Positions 11,379 to 23,100 of a stretch of DNA of 64,000 nt are shown here, in pieces (within the stretch, counting starts at the first letter, position 1; each line of letters starts with the position of its first letter). Position numbers and translations under genes: made by a program. The notes beneath the pieces were generated by a model. That model worked only from the letters and a program-made list of their open reading frames with translations, had not been told where the DNA came from and did not search any database. The DNA lies in the NCBI GenBank assembly GCA_020284085.1, contig JACEVL010000432.1, positions 324,028-388,027 of the forward strand. The letters run 5' to 3'. Source of the stretch: Aporrectodea caliginosa (lineage: Eukaryota > Annelida > Clitellata > Crassiclitellata > Lumbricidae).

Positions 11379-12355
11379 TTAACACACGGCGTTCAGATCT
11401 GGACTGCAAAAGCGTTGAATGCAGTTCCAACACTGTTTGATGTTCCAACTAAGCCAACACCAGTCACAGGAAAACGACGACATGTTGTCTTGAAGGTCAA
11501 AGTCATCTTCACATGTCATTTCACAAGTGATCTCATGGTCAATAGGTGAAGTGGACACACAACGTTTATCTTCACGTGACCTGGATTTCAGCAGATTTGA
11601 CAATGACGATATATCCAGAAGCACATTATCTAAATCATTTTCACAATTACGTCCAGAATTATCAACAAACAGTTTATTGACAGCGATATATCTAAAACTG
11701 GAACGAAATTGTGTGACATCAGGATTGTCCCTGTGTCCTCCACAACCACGGATCGTTGAAAAAAATTCTCTATGCAGTCCTGGTTTAATCGAGATGTTAA
11801 CAAGAACTTATATTTATTCTGTGCACATAAATTTTTCATCAGAATTAACGGATTGTAGTGTAATCTGCTAGCCTAAAATGCAGGGCAGTTCCTTCTTTGA
11901 CCTGGCAGGTTTTAAGACTTGCAAGTAGGCCAGTATGTCTTGGAAGAACACATCATGACCACTACCATTAGAAACCGCATGGCCCATGGGTTGCGAACTC
12001 TTTATTGTTCGGCTATTACAAGCATTAAAAATCTTGTCAAACTGATCAATATATTTTGCAGTATGTTCTGCATCTCTGTCCAACTTTCCAAGATGACAAA
12101 GCGTTTCAATACCTGCTGCCACAGAGTGACTAAGAACTTGTGCTGCAAGATTAACAAGCATGCTAGTAAATGGAGGCATATCAAAACTGTCAGACGAGGT
12201 GTCATTCTAATAGGCAGGTGTCTGTCAAATGCATAAAATTCAGAAACATGCTTCCAACACATTTTGCCTATTTTCTCCAGAACCAGATACAAAGTCATGT
12301 TTTTTAAAGTTGTTTCAAATGATTTTAAGCAAATGTGGGGGATCATAAATCACAT
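11379..12355 (-). pseudogene. P-element/THAP9-like transposase relic
   Basis: Minus frames, read from the high coordinate, give YDPPHLLK and NNFKKHDF (about 12,340-12,290), then NLAAQVLSHSVAAGIETL and an 'AEHTAKYIDQFDKIFNACNS' segment (12,155-12,000), then KYKFLLTSRLNQDCIENFF (11,800-11,740). The DPPHLLK motif and the 'LxQDxxExFF' motif are hallmarks of P-element and THAP9 transposases, in this order. At least three frame changes and several stops break it. The catalytic N-terminal half and the THAP domain are missing on this strand. Confidence 0.75.
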
Positions 12356-12605
12356 ATACTTTTTGCAACCATGGAAAAGAAACGGTTGAGAAACAGAAAC
12401 TTCTGCTAATGTTTCCAAATATTATAATTATGTTAATATGTAAATATGTTTTTGAATTTTATAAACTGTGAATGAACCTTTGGTCATGGAAATGGACTTC
12501 TGAGTCGTAATTGTTGACAATGTTTCTTTACTAATTTTTAAGATAATAAATATTATGTGAAACTGTGTAATACTGGTCAACTGCATTCATGTAGTTCAAT
12601 GTTGT

Positions 12606-12841
12606 GGGGCACGGTGGTGTAGGGGTATGTTCGGTGCCTTGCAGCCGGAGGGTTGCGGGTTCGAATCCACCTCAAGCCGCCGCGTAGGGACCCTGGGCAA
12701 GTCCTTCACTCGCAATATTTATTGCTCATGCGCTTCGGCGTGAAACTCCAATTCAGTGTCCACGCTGTAGTTGGGAGCGCCTCTGATTAGAAATCTTGAA
12801 GGGGCGCTATAACAAGTGCTCGAATGAATGAATGAATGAAT
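12606..12841 (+). mobile_element. tRNA-derived SINE with (TGAA)n tail
   Basis: The head contains a pol III A-box-like GGTGTAGGGGTATG and a B box GGGTTCGAATCC spaced like a tRNA. A conserved body follows ('gtagggaccctgggcaagtc', 'catgcgcttcggcgtgaaac'). The 3' end matches the L2 tail at 13,345-13,412 (TTGGGAGYGCCTCTGA ... TTGAAGRGGCGCTATA), then GAAT repeats. AATGTT on both sides may be a short target duplication. A second copy of the body lies inverted at 50,977-51,212. Confidence 0.85.
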
Positions 12842-13214
12842 GAATGTTAATATATGAATATGTATATTTGAATTATGTAATACAATACAATAGAAATTTC
12901 TAACGCGCTTTAACAAGACAAGTCTGCACGAGAGCGCGTTGCGCTGTGTTCTTAGCCATAGTGTATATGAACTGAATGATCTTTATTTGCAATGAAAATA
13001 TATTCTTTTTATTTTCCTCTAGTAATTCTAGCCAATTGGCTACACTACGGGTTCATTTGAAGCATTCATACTGCACCCCTCAAAGCTATCTAATCGGAGC
13101 TAATCAGAGGCGCATCAAGTCCAGCCTCAGCAAAAGAACAATTTTCAAGTGCTTGTGAAGGGTCATGCAAAGTCCGTGATTGAACAAATTATATATTAAT
13201 GTATTTTAGTTTAG
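12842..13214. other. Unassigned
   Basis: No supported frame or repeat. Confidence 0.35.
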
Positions 13215-13412
13215 TCCGTGCCTTCTCTTCTCTGTGGCTGGTCCCTTGACCTGGAATGGGGTCCCTCTGGCATTCTGCTTCCTTCCTATAATCCATTCTC
13301 AGGCATTCCTCTCTCAACTTTAATTGGTCCTATGCGGCCGTGCTGGGGTTGGGAGTGCCTCTGAGTAGTTCCATTGAAGAGGCGCTATACAAATTCAAGT
13401 AATGAATGAATG
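13215..13412 (+). mobile_element. L2-like LINE 3' end, (TGAA)n tail
   Basis: The degraded plus frame (RAFSSLWLVPW ... GSLW, then SSSIEEALYKF) parallels the C-terminus of the L2 copy at 54,665-55,456. It ends in GAGGCGCTATACAAATTC and AATGAATGAATGG. Confidence 0.7.
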
Positions 13413-13743
13413 GACTGCAAGGATGCGCAGATCGCCTTTCGAGATGGATGGTGCAACCACTAAAGACACGACGTAGCGTTTGCATTGTCGAAGTGCCCGT
13501 AAAAGCAGCACGCGTTATAAACAGCACGCGTTATAAGCATAAAACTTATAATAAAACACATTACTATATAATTTGTATTCATTATTACTATAATAGTTAA
13601 TATTATACTGTTTAAATGTGTTAGTTTACGGCAGCTACAATTATCCAGTAGGCCTATTAAATTTTGATGCGCCGCGTCTATCGTTGCTAAGAAGCGATCA
13701 TACCAGTCACCACGTGGCGCCACGGGTTTGTGTACTTTGACTA

Positions 13744-14832
13744 GGGGCCGTTCACATATTATATAACGCTCAAGGGGTAGGTGGGTGGGTTCCTGTTTTG
13801 TTAGCGTTATAGGTTTATGGTGGGTGGGGTAGGTTCAAGGTTTCGTTATATAACAAACTTTTTCAGCCTATGCTATTTTGCTTGTTTGTCTGACCATTGG
13901 ATTTTCACTGTAATATTTTAATAAATATTCTTCATTACTAATTGTGTTTTAGTTACTTACTCACTCAGTGCTTTGCATAATATGGGATGTGGCTAGCTGG
14001 TAGGTAGCAGCGCTCTATTTCAAACTATTCGAGGGTGGCCATATTGTTCATCTAGGACGCATTCTCAATCAAGAAATCAAGAAATTTCGTTTAATATTCA
14101 AAGTATCACACTGACAGGTCGCAACTTGTGACAAGTATAAGGTAACAAAATTGTCTTTAATAGCTCTGAGAGTTAGCCATGAATTAATTGGTTATTATAC
14201 CATTGACTCAGTTCTGACAGCTACAAGTTGAAAATAAGATAATTAGAATAGTGGTGTTGTAAGTTACGGCAGCTTAAATGAGGTGATGAATGAGCGAATG
14301 AGGTGATAAATGATGAACTACAGCTGCCATGGGACTGACTGGACTAATTATGTTCTATAAATTGTAAAGTGTTTTAATATGGTTTGAAAACTTTTAAATG
14401 TCTGCTACACTTCTTCATGCTGTATTAGTTAGCTTTATTAATGCATCTTGCATTTCTAGTATTAAACGATTAATTTGCTAATTTGCATTAGTCTAGTAAC
14501 TACATTTAATACAGTAGGCCTACAAACTTTTAACATAATCCAGTCACTATTAAAGTGCTATTAACTAACATTGTATTGTTATAAATCCTCGACAATATCA
14601 ACTTGACAGTATGATAATAATAATAATGAAAGTTTCCAGTTGTGTAATACAATAAGGTCCACTGTATGTCTTTGAATGTGCTTATAGACTGGGGGGGTAG
14701 GGGGTAGGAAGCATATCTGTTATATAATATAGGGGTGGGGGGGTCACAGCTGCTGTTATGTAACGTTATTAGAGGTGTGGGGGGGTAGGCAAAAATTGAG
14801 ATTTTTTTGCGTTATATAATATATGAACAGCC
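13744..14832. mobile_element. 1.1-kb MITE, TIR GGCYGTTCAYATATTATATAACGC type
   Basis: The left end is GGGGCCGTTCACATATTATA then TAACGC; the right end is GCGTTATATAATATATGAAC then AGCC, the inverse with few mismatches. GGTGGGTGGG tracts and a second inner 'gttatataa' pair lie just inside both ends. No transposase. A target duplication is not clear. Confidence 0.7.
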
Positions 14833-14934
14833 ACCACCCAAACCGAATACACAGCGGAGATAGGAAGTGTCATATCTTAGCCTACGGCTCTAACATCTTT
14901 GGTATTGGTGTGTGCGTAAATGGGGCGATAAGAG

Positions 14935-15080
14935 TTAAAGTTTCTGGGTGTAGTGAGTATGAACATCGGATCCTAGATGAAAAAATCCCTTAAAACATGC
15001 TGGAAGTAAACCATGTTCATAGCGGTACATAAATAGGCCAATCTGTAATGTTCGAATCTGCTCTAGTTTAAGTAACATGG
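14935..15080 (-). pseudogene. LINE RT C-terminal fragment
   Basis: The minus frame reads LEQIRTLQIGLFMYRYEHG, LLPACF and GSDVHTHYT, parallel to the C-terminus of the LINE ORF at 52.8-54.1 kb (HQIKTLQIGTFMF, LLPSNF, GSDIHTHYT). Same family, truncated on both sides. Confidence 0.75.
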
Positions 15081-16024
15081 TAAACACGAGGTTCTGCACC
15101 TTTGTCGCTAGGTGGCCAGGCTCCATGAGCCGCCATTTTCTCTCCAACGCGCTTACATAAGGTGATTCCAGTCCTTTGTATATTGGTCCTTGGCTTTAGG
15201 CCAATCTTGGAATTGATCTGGAAAGGGCTTGGGATTTCAGAAAATGGAGAGTGGTCGCACTGCAGACGACGACAAGGAGCTAACAATGTCATGGCGTCTA
15301 TCCAAGTGAGTCAAATTTTCAGTTTGTTTTCACCAATAGACCTCGTGTCTAATTTGTAACAGTCCCAGTTGTTTGATTAATTAAACGATCGATCAGCTAC
15401 ACAATCAATTCCGGATTTTGAGCATCCAGAATTGTAAAGATACTACTTAGCGTTGGATACGCTCGTTAGGCGTACTTGTTAGAATAGGTCGACCATTTAC
15501 TGGCCATCAAAAACCCGGACACTTTTAGGAAATCTAACAGTTGTAATTACTTAAGTATAGGACTATAGGAGGGCCTAGCCCTATGGGCCTACTCCCTATA
15601 TAGTCAGCAGTTTACTTATTGTAAGTTTATAGGCCTGCTATAGTAGAGCGTGTCGATTTTTTCAACTTTCAAATTCCAAAAATGATCAGTGCCAAAAAGT
15701 AGTGACATGACTTGGTAATTCAAAAGAGATTTTGGTAAATTAATATAATTTAGTTTTGCATGGTGAATAACTACATAGAATATCGACTTTTTAACGTTTT
15801 TGCGGAATTTCAAATAATTCTTAACTTGTCTTAAAAGTTTTTGTTGCAAAAAAGTGTAATGTTGCCAAATGATAAAAATTAGAAATGATTGCCAAGTACT
15901 TGCAGTAATACTATATATGGATAATATTTCTTTTATTATTTAATTATTAAATTGTACATTTACCTTTAAACACACGCTGGGACTCTATCTGAAATCTTTC
16001 TCACCAAAGTTAGAAACGTTCTTT
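15081..16024. other. Unassigned
   Basis: No supported coding sequence. Two short frames on opposite strands at 15,068-15,359 overlap and have no recognisable motif. Confidence 0.35.
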
Positions 16025-16600
16025 TTGTCCTGTTGGGTGCGTTGGAGCGTCAGATATGGTGTTTGCCTGCGTGCCACAGCCGTCATCACCACTGCCTCCT
16101 CTATACATGCTGGCTTAATCAATTTAGAAGACAAGAGACTTGTAGTTGATCACAATAAAATCAAGAAGCCCCAAGAAAAAGCAATGAAATCTTTGGATCA
16201 GGAATTTGATGATCTTTGTCAAGAGGGTGAATTTGGCAGGATCCTCTTTGACGGCCGTGAAGTTGCAACTATAGTTATGCTGAAAACAGAGAATTCAGAT
16301 CAGCAGTTTCCTCAGCATCATCAAAGAACGGCATTGTTCTGTTTGCAGTGAGCCAGATGGAAGGTCTCTTTACCACTTTACTCCAGAGAAAGGCTCAAAG
16401 ACAGAAAAAACAGTTGAAGTTATTGCTAATAATCTTGTCATTCATAAGAGCCTGCATGCCATTGGGGTGATTCTACAAATGCTAACACCGGCTGGGAATG
16501 TGGTACCATACATTGGGTAGAGGTAAAGCTTTGTCGTAAGCTGATCTGGTTGGTCTGTGCTCTCCATACCAATGAGTGAAGAAAGTGCTTGTCACAGCAA
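16025..16600 (+). pseudogene. TE-linked protein family, N-terminal/middle part
   Basis: The plus frames read DKRLVVDHNKIKKPQEK and FGRILFDGREVATIVM, then CSEPDGRSLYHFTPE in a shifted frame, then VEVKLCRKLIWLVCALHTN near 16,520-16,580. FDGR followed by WLVCxLHxNE is the motif order of the family whose C-terminus forms the inverted repeat at 5.2-7.2 kb. It is broken by at least two frameshifts and has no promoter or polyA context. Function unknown. Confidence 0.55.
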
Positions 16601-17042
16601 TTTTGCCACCAAGCACAACATTAACAAAACCTAGCCATCCCAGTAAAATTAATTGTTATCCCTAATATTTGAAATTCGTATAGATCATTTGTACCTCAGG
16701 CTAGAAATGATGAAAATACTAAATTTTTATCTTTTTTAAAAGTCTGAATTTTCTGACAATTCTCATTTGCTGTCATTGCTATCTTTGTTAAATAATTATA
16801 ATATTAAGAGTAATAATAGATTTCCATTTTCTAATCACCAACTCTTTCCTCCCAAAAAGCTACCAACATCCACTCCTATGTCTTCTCTGCATTCCTGTGT
16901 TAATTTTCCGGATTCTCCCAAATTTGTACATAACCGATGTTAACTTTGTAACCGGATACAATTGTAGATTCTGAAAGTGGATCACACTGACAAAGGACTA
17001 GACATATATCTGAAATCTGAGATCCTTGCAACAAAGATCAGG
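16601..17042. other. Leader region of signal exon; otherwise unassigned
   Basis: The last 60 bases ('gacaaaggactagacata', 'tctgaaatctga', 'ccttgcaaca') are shared with the region upstream of the paralogous exon at 34,894, so the leader was duplicated with the exon. Confidence 0.5.
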
Positions 17043-17106
17043 ATGGCAGAGATTTACCGAGTACTGCTAGTTACTTTGCTCCTGTGCCTTTTCTGGCTGC
17101 CATCAG
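17043..17106 (+). CDS. Signal-peptide exon, secreted peptide family (unit a)
   Basis: ATG 17,043 opens MAEIYRVLLVTLLLCLFWLP, a basic start followed by a hydrophobic core that looks like a secretion signal. The exon ends CCATCAG before GTTAG, a usable donor in phase 1. The downstream exon copies at 33.6, 36.9 and 44.4 kb begin in the phase that fits. The paralogous exon at 34,894 shares the leader and most of the sequence. No exon 2 lies within the next 16 kb, which is LINE-filled, so this unit is either stretched by insertions or orphaned. Not a family I know. Confidence 0.55.
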
Positions 17107-17544
17107 GTTAGAAACATTGATTACATTAAATTGTTAATTATACTTCCAAAAAATTTCAAGGGCTGAAGGCCATGCGCTGCGAGGGTACGCAGTGCGTTAA
17201 GTGACCGTCGAGCCTGACAACATTATGTTCTTGATATGGGTCGAAAACTGAGTGTATCGGTTACGTTTACTCCCATTATAACCATGGATGCGACCCTGGG
17301 TAGATCTGGCGCGTTGCTCGGTATTTCCAGTTGGCTTGCGGATCATCATTATTTTTTTCTGACTTATTATAGGTAAGCTTTAGATTGCTCATACAGACAT
17401 TCAGGCGCCCTCTCCATTCTTGCAAACTTAAAATCTTCACATATAGATACCACAGCCAACTTCTTTCAGCCAATCATTTCTTGTTCACTCAAATTCATGC
17501 AACCCTCGAAATATTTGGAAAACTGTAAATAGTCTTCCTCACCG

Positions 17545-19045
17545 TTGCTCCTCTCACCCGCTCTCAAACTTTGTTCCACATGCATTCATTGCCGACTCTT
17601 TTGTATCCTTCTTCACTGACCAGGTTTCCTCCCTCCGCCTTTCATTACAGACTCTCTTATCAAAATAAACTTCTGCGCAATCTGACTCCTCCCCCTCAAT
17701 CGACCAACATGAAACAACTTTACCACTCACTGCATCTTTCATCCTGTTCGGTCCTGCTACTGAAGCAGGAATCATTACCTTCATTCAACCCTCTAAAAAA
17801 ACAATGCGACCTCGACCCAATCCCAACTTCCTTACTTAAAGACTGTGTAACCCTCCTCGTTCCTACTATAACCAAAATCATCAACCTCTCTCTAACGACT
17901 GGAATTTTTCCTTTGCTTTTCAAAAACTCAGTTGTCAAACCACTTCTCAAGAACCCATCTCTGAACAAAGAACTTCTCTCCAACTACCGTCCAATTTCAA
18001 ATCTCTGATTTTTATCCAAACCCTCGGAACGGGTTGCCCTCTCTCGTCTCAACGGCTGCCTCTCTTCAAACAATCTGCTAAACCCAAATCAACCTACCTA
18101 CACCAAACATCACTCTACTAAAACAGTCCTTGCCTCGCTATGCAAAAAACTTGTCATGGCGATAGGCCGTCAAGTCAACAAGTCTCTTGGTTGTTCCTCT
18201 TAGACATCTCTGCCACCTTAGACACAATAGACCATGCTATCCTCACCAAACGCCTTTCCTCTGTATTTGAAATCTCTGGTACTGCCCTATGATCCTATCG
18301 TGGATCAAGTCATATCTTTCCTCACGCTCTTTCACTGTCAATGCCGCTGGTCACTCGTCTAATCCGCACACCCTCGCCTGCAGTGTCCCTCAAGATTCTG
18401 TTCTCGGTCCTCTGCTTCTCATTCTTTACACCATCCTACCCACAAACTCATTTTCTCATCCTCTGTTGTTCACCAACTGTATGCCGACGACACACAACTC
18501 TTCATGCTTTCTGCCCTCACTCCCTTCCAGATGTACTAAATCATTTAAGCAAAACCATCTCCCAGATTTCAGCCTGGATGACCGCTAACCTGCTATGCCT
18601 TAACCCTTCAAAAACAGAATTCCTCACTATTAAACAAATAAGCCTATCCTCCCGACCTTTGTCCAACAGATCTCACTTCTCTCCTACCATACTCTTCTCC
18701 TGTCCGCAATCTTGGAATCATCTTTGATTAGAATCTTACCTTTTCCGACCACATCACCCAGCTATCTCGCACCTGCTATTATGCACATCCGTGACCTTCG
18801 TCGATTGCGCCCAATACTTGATTGCAGGACTGCATGCCAATAGCCACCTCAATTGTTCATTCCAAACTCGACTACTGTTATACCCCTTTTTACGACATCG
18901 AGTCTTCTCAAATCAAACGCTTGCAAACAGTCCAGAACGCTCTCGCCCGCGCAGCCACCATAACTTAATTTAACCTATCCTCCGCTTGCACTCTCCTCTT
19001 CTGCCGTAGCACCATGCTATCTCCTCGGCTTGACCTACTCGAATT
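17545..19045 (+). pseudogene. L2-like LINE, decayed RT ORF
   Basis: In order: CDLDPIPTSLLKDC and IINLSLTTGIFP (about 17,810-17,910), NYRPISNL (17,985), an RT active-site block with VYADDTQLF near 18,480, WMTANLLCLNPSKTEFL (18,575-18,625), FSDHITQLSRTCYY (18,745) and SKLDYCYTPFYDI (18,870). This is the usual L2-clade order. Many stops and frame changes. The 3' end is cut where an opposite-strand LINE begins near 19,050. Confidence 0.8.
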
Positions 19046-19049
19046 TTGA

Positions 19050-19753
19050 GCTGGCACCGGAACGAACCGAGGAGTTTGGCTATTGCAGACTTGATTTGAT
19101 ATAGCGCGGGTGTTAAAGCTAGGCTCCCTGACGTGGCTTTTGTTGGCGCTGAGAAATTTTCGAAGATTTATATTACATTCTAGTTCTTGGGTTATTGTTG
19201 TGTTATTCGATCCTGGTACGAACAGGTAGCAATCATCTGCATACTTAATAATCTGGTTAGACGAATGGATTTGGCGCAGTCCAGAGATGGCTGTGATGAA
19301 GTTGGTTGGCCCTATTTTCGATTCCTGGACGATACTAGCGTTGATGTTAATTAGCATTGACAATTTTCCTTGGAATCTTGTGTAGAGTTGTCGGCCTTGC
19401 AAAGACGATAATATCCAGTTGTAGACATTATCCCGTGTCATCATTCCCGCTAGGATGCTGGCTAGATGCGTGGTCGTTCCTGATGGAGTCGAAAGCCTTT
19501 GACAAATCAAAGGCGATCAGGTGTACCTGCTGGTTGGTGCTGAGAAGGCGAGTCATATGACGAGCGCTATAATAGCGGCGGTAGTCGAGCCGTTGGGCCT
19601 TAATGCATATTGATCTTTGAAGTCTTGATTGAATGTTGGGTTGACTAGGATATCGTGTAGAAGAAGCGGATGACTACCGGTATTTGTTTTTCCAGTAGAT
19701 GGAAGAGGATGAGAGGCTGACTGTTTTTCCAGGATACGGCAAAGGATAGCCAC
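19050..19753 (-). pseudogene. Jockey/I-group LINE RT fragment
   Basis: The minus frames read QYALRPNGSTTAAIIAL (19,605), FDLSKAFDSI (19,508, other frame), DNVYNWILSSLQGRQLYTRF (19,425), INASIVQESKIGP (19,345) and KYADDCYLFVPGSNN (19,240). These are RT palm motifs including YADD. One frameshift near 19,440. A related piece is at 38.25-38.66 kb. The clade is uncertain. Confidence 0.7.
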
Positions 19754-19964
19754 ACATGCGAATTATTTGATTATCTGCCATAATTCTAGTAACTCTGGAT
19801 ATAATTTGTTTTAAAATGTTATTGTTGCCATATTAATTTATTCCACTCTGTTTTGGGACAGGGTAATTTACATAAAGGTAAATTACATAAATGTTCAGCC
19901 GAATGATCTCGTGCTTGGATACACAAATAAATTTGGTATCTTAGTATGTAATATAATGACTCTA

Positions 19965-20520
19965 ACTTCTCTGACGCTGCCTTTGATGACACCACCTGTC
20001 ACCTACTTCGAAGTCTTTAATCTTCTTAAGGGCATGGTCCCTAAATAATCCCCAATGGATTTCATACCTATACCGCTTATTCTTTCGTGTTCTGATGTTT
20101 TCTCCCACTTTATTGCACACTTTGCCAACCTGTCTTTTGCTGAGGGTGTTTTCTCTCATGCTTAAAATCTGCTTTAGTCACGCTTTTACTTATAAACCTG
20201 ACCTTCACACTGACCAGCAACCTTTCAAACTTCAGACCTATCTCCAGTTCAATAACATTTCCAAGATCCTTGAACGTCTCTCTCTCTCTTACGCGTATCG
20301 AGAAGCACATCACTTCCTCTCCCAACTTCTGTCCTTATCAGTCAGCTTACCACGAAGGCCATTCCACTGAAGCTGCTCCTCCATATACTGGATGATATCT
20401 TCTCGTCTACTGACAATGCAAAAGCCTGCCTCTCACTATCTCCTTGCCTTTCAAGCATTTGGTTATCTAACTGCATGTTCTCCTGGCGGCTAACTCTCCG
20501 TGCCTCAGATTCGCATTTCG
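19965..20520 (+). pseudogene. L2-like LINE, N-terminal RT fragment
   Basis: Reads LKSALVTPLL, SNFRPISS, then SPNFCPYQSAYHEGHSTEA and LLHILDDIFSSTDNAKA (20,320-20,430) in shifting frames: the finger and early palm segment of an L2-type RT. No catalytic block remains. Confidence 0.65.
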
Positions 20521-20696
20521 GTATGACTGTGCGCGCGTTACAAATTTAATAATAATAATAATAGCAATAATATAATGATACAGTATCACCTTATCTCTTC
20601 ATAAGTTAACAACCGATGAGTGACATGTCGCTCTATACGTACATCTTCTGCAGTGCTGGTATTATTATTATACAGCAAACGTCCTTCTAGCCAAGA

Positions 20697-22132
20697 ATGG
20701 AGCATGAGAAAGTTCTGCTGGTTACAGAGAATAGTAGACTGTATGAAACAGTTTTGGTGGTGACAGAGAATAGTAAACCGTATGAGAAAGTTCTGCTGGT
20801 TACAGAGAATAGTAAACTGCATGAAACAGTTTTGGTGGTGACAGAGAATAGTAAACCGTATGAGAAAGTTCTGCTGGTTACAGAGAATAGTAAACTGTAT
20901 GAAACAGTTTTGGTGGTGACAGAGAATAGTAAACCGTATGAGAAAGTTCTGCTGGTTACAGAGAATAGTAAACTGTATGAAACAGTTTTGGTGGTGACAA
21001 AGAATAGTAAACCGTATGAGAAAGTTCCGCTTGTGACAGAAAATAGTAAACTGTATGAAACAGTTTTGGTGGTGACAAAGAATAGTAAACCGTATGAGAA
21101 AGTTCTGCTGGTTACAGAGAATAGTAAACTGTATGAAACAGTTTTGGTGGTGACAGAGAATAGTAAACCGTATGAGAAAGTTCTGCTAGTTACAGAGAAT
21201 CATAGTTGTAAAAAACGTTTTTTCGTTTTTTATTTTTGTCCAAAAAACGTGGTTTTTTCGTTTTTTATTTTTCGTCACGTTTTTTCCGTTTTTTATTTTT
21301 CTATGTAACTCTATTTATTTATTTACTGTCTGTTATTATTTGTTTTATTTTATTTTTGTCTGAAATCCCTTACGTTGTCTCCCTCCTTTCAAGGATTCAT
21401 CTAGCTTAAGTCACTATTTAGTATCATCAGGTGAGAAATAAACAGCACAGTATAGGAAATAAAATTTATAAAAGTTATTCGAATTTCTAAATTATCCAAA
21501 AATGCGAAATGTTGTCTTTGTACACAGTAATGTCTGATTTACTGATAAACTGACTGATATTGCTCCATATTAAGTTCTTATATAAGTCAGAATTGTAAGT
21601 ATAATTTTTAATTAAGTATACTCTATGCATACAAAGTTTAGTTTTTTATTGTTTATGTCTGCATGGATCTATGTGGACTTATGCATACAATTTAAATTTG
21701 AAAAGATTTCAATATTTTTTAACTTCTCAATTTTTATTAAACCAAACTTATGAAAAAGAAAAATAATTATTACAGATTAATGTAACTTGGTGTTTACTAA
21801 TAAAGGTATGTTATTTGCTAATTAAAATTAAATTGTGTAAACAAATTTTTTAATTTTAAAATGCAGTAAAAGATGTATCAAAGTTAAATTATTTGATTTC
21901 TCGTGTTTTTTCTCGTTTTTTTTCGTTTTTTTTGTTTTGATTTGATCGTTTTTAACAACTACGCAGAGAATAGTAAACTGTATGAAACAGTTTTGGTGGT
22001 GACAAAGAATAGTAAACCGTATGAGAAAGTTCCGCTTGTGACAGAGAATAGTAAACTGTATGAGAAAGTTCTCCTGCTCACCAAGAATAGTAAACTGTAT
22101 GAGAGTTCTCCTGCTCACAGAGAATAGTAAAC
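20697..22132. repeat. 39/78-bp minisatellite split by a hAT-like element
   Basis: Two alternating 39-bp halves ('gttctgctggttacagagaa' type and 'gttttggtggtgacagagaa' type) form a 78-bp unit. The array runs 20,697-21,200 and resumes 21,964-22,132. Because 39 is a multiple of three, one strand stays open for about 200 codons (VTENSKLYETVLV repeats) and the other strand is open too, so the frame is not evidence for a gene. Confidence 0.95.
21201..21963. mobile_element. hAT-like non-autonomous element in the minisatellite
   Basis: Ends are CATAGTTGTAAAAAACG and its near inverse CGTTTTTAACAACTACG (15 of 17). The direct duplication CAGAGAAT (8 bp) sits at 21,193-21,200 and 21,964-21,971. Subterminal TTTTTTCG repeats occur at both ends. 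An inverted second copy is at 50,837-51,939. The 8-bp duplication suggests hAT; no transposase is present. Confidence 0.85.
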
Positions 22133-22242
22133 AAATCCTGCAATTGTTGGATTACATGCTAAGTGCTCTACTAAATAGACCACAGTGCCTCATGATTTTG
22201 ACTTCCTGTATAACGCTTTTATTGCGCTAATTTGCAATTCTT

Positions 22243-22325
22243 TTGTTCATTCATTCATCCATTTCGAGAATTTATACTACGCCCCTTCCAGAAGCCTACT
22301 CAAATGCGCTCCCAGTGCAACCACG
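22243..22325 (-). mobile_element. L2-like 3' end fragment
   Basis: TTCATTCATTCATCC, then 'atttatactacgccccttcc' and a 'GCGCTCCCAGTGC' phrase: the inverse of the L2 tail seen at 13.4 and 54.7 kb. Confidence 0.55.
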
Positions 22326-22717
22326 GTGATACAAATAAGTCTTAAAGAGCCTGTAGAGCGTAGATGAATTATCCCTAGGTTACGGGCTAGTGTGGTCCAA
22401 AAAATTAAAAGTTGGAAATGCATTGCTTTACAAGGCTGCCCTTGTTACACATGAAAACATGAGTCTCTTTGCAAAATTTTGGAAAGATTGGATTATATTT
22501 AGAGGTCGCTATGTTTTTCGACTTTTTGCTATATCGTTTGAACTTGTCAAAAAACATGTATAATTTTGATTTTGTTTCAAATCAGCTAGAATTTTTCAAG
22601 TCAGTTTTTATTTTGAACAATAAACAGCCCCAATTAGAAATATATATACTGCAGTGTTACTGCTCAGTCAGGCTGTATTAAGTTTGTAATGAAATATAGT
22701 TTGAATAATTAAAGAAG
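22326..22717. other. Unassigned, AT-rich
   Basis: Nothing recognised. Confidence 0.35.
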
Positions 22718-23100
22718 TTATCCAGTCTGCATAAATCCCGTCATTGAAATGCTTGAAAACCCGCAACCCACTATTATTTCATTTTGCCTTCGTTGGAACA
22801 GAAACTTTTGTCCGATGACTGACGACAAGTTGCTGCAAGAATTGTTTCTGTGACTCATCCTTAGTACATCATTGTAGGACTGGATCAGAGCCACTCCACG
22901 TTCTGCGCAGTCATTGGCGACCATCGACAGTTTGACATTTGCCTTCATCGACTGGAAAGTAGGGTCCAGTGGTCAGGGAGTAGAAGCCTTTGATAGGAGG
23001 AAGGCTGTGGGTTGTTCTTGACCCTGGATGGTAAGAAGATCAAACAGTTTTAAAGATCTCCTTGTGACATACGCTTCCAGTGGAGTCTGGTGGTCGAAGG
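22718..23100 (-). pseudogene. TE transposase-like protein, C-terminal fragment
   Basis: Minus frames read RRSLKLFDLLTIQGQEQPTA (about 23,065-23,005) and VANDCAERGVALIQSYNDVL (22,920-22,860). The 'NDxAERGVALI' motif is the C-terminal signature of a multicopy transposase-like family whose central part lies at 24,868-25,650. One stop lies between the pieces. Confidence 0.6.

Noticed and set aside
17571..18008. 145-codon ORF as an independent protein
   Set aside because: It contains L2 motifs (DLDPIPTSLLKD, NYRPISNL) and is one frame of a decayed LINE.
20697..21308. 203-codon ORF with VTENSKLYETVLV repeats
   Set aside because: A 39-bp tandem unit keeps frames open automatically; the opposite strand is open too and a hAT-like element interrupts the array.
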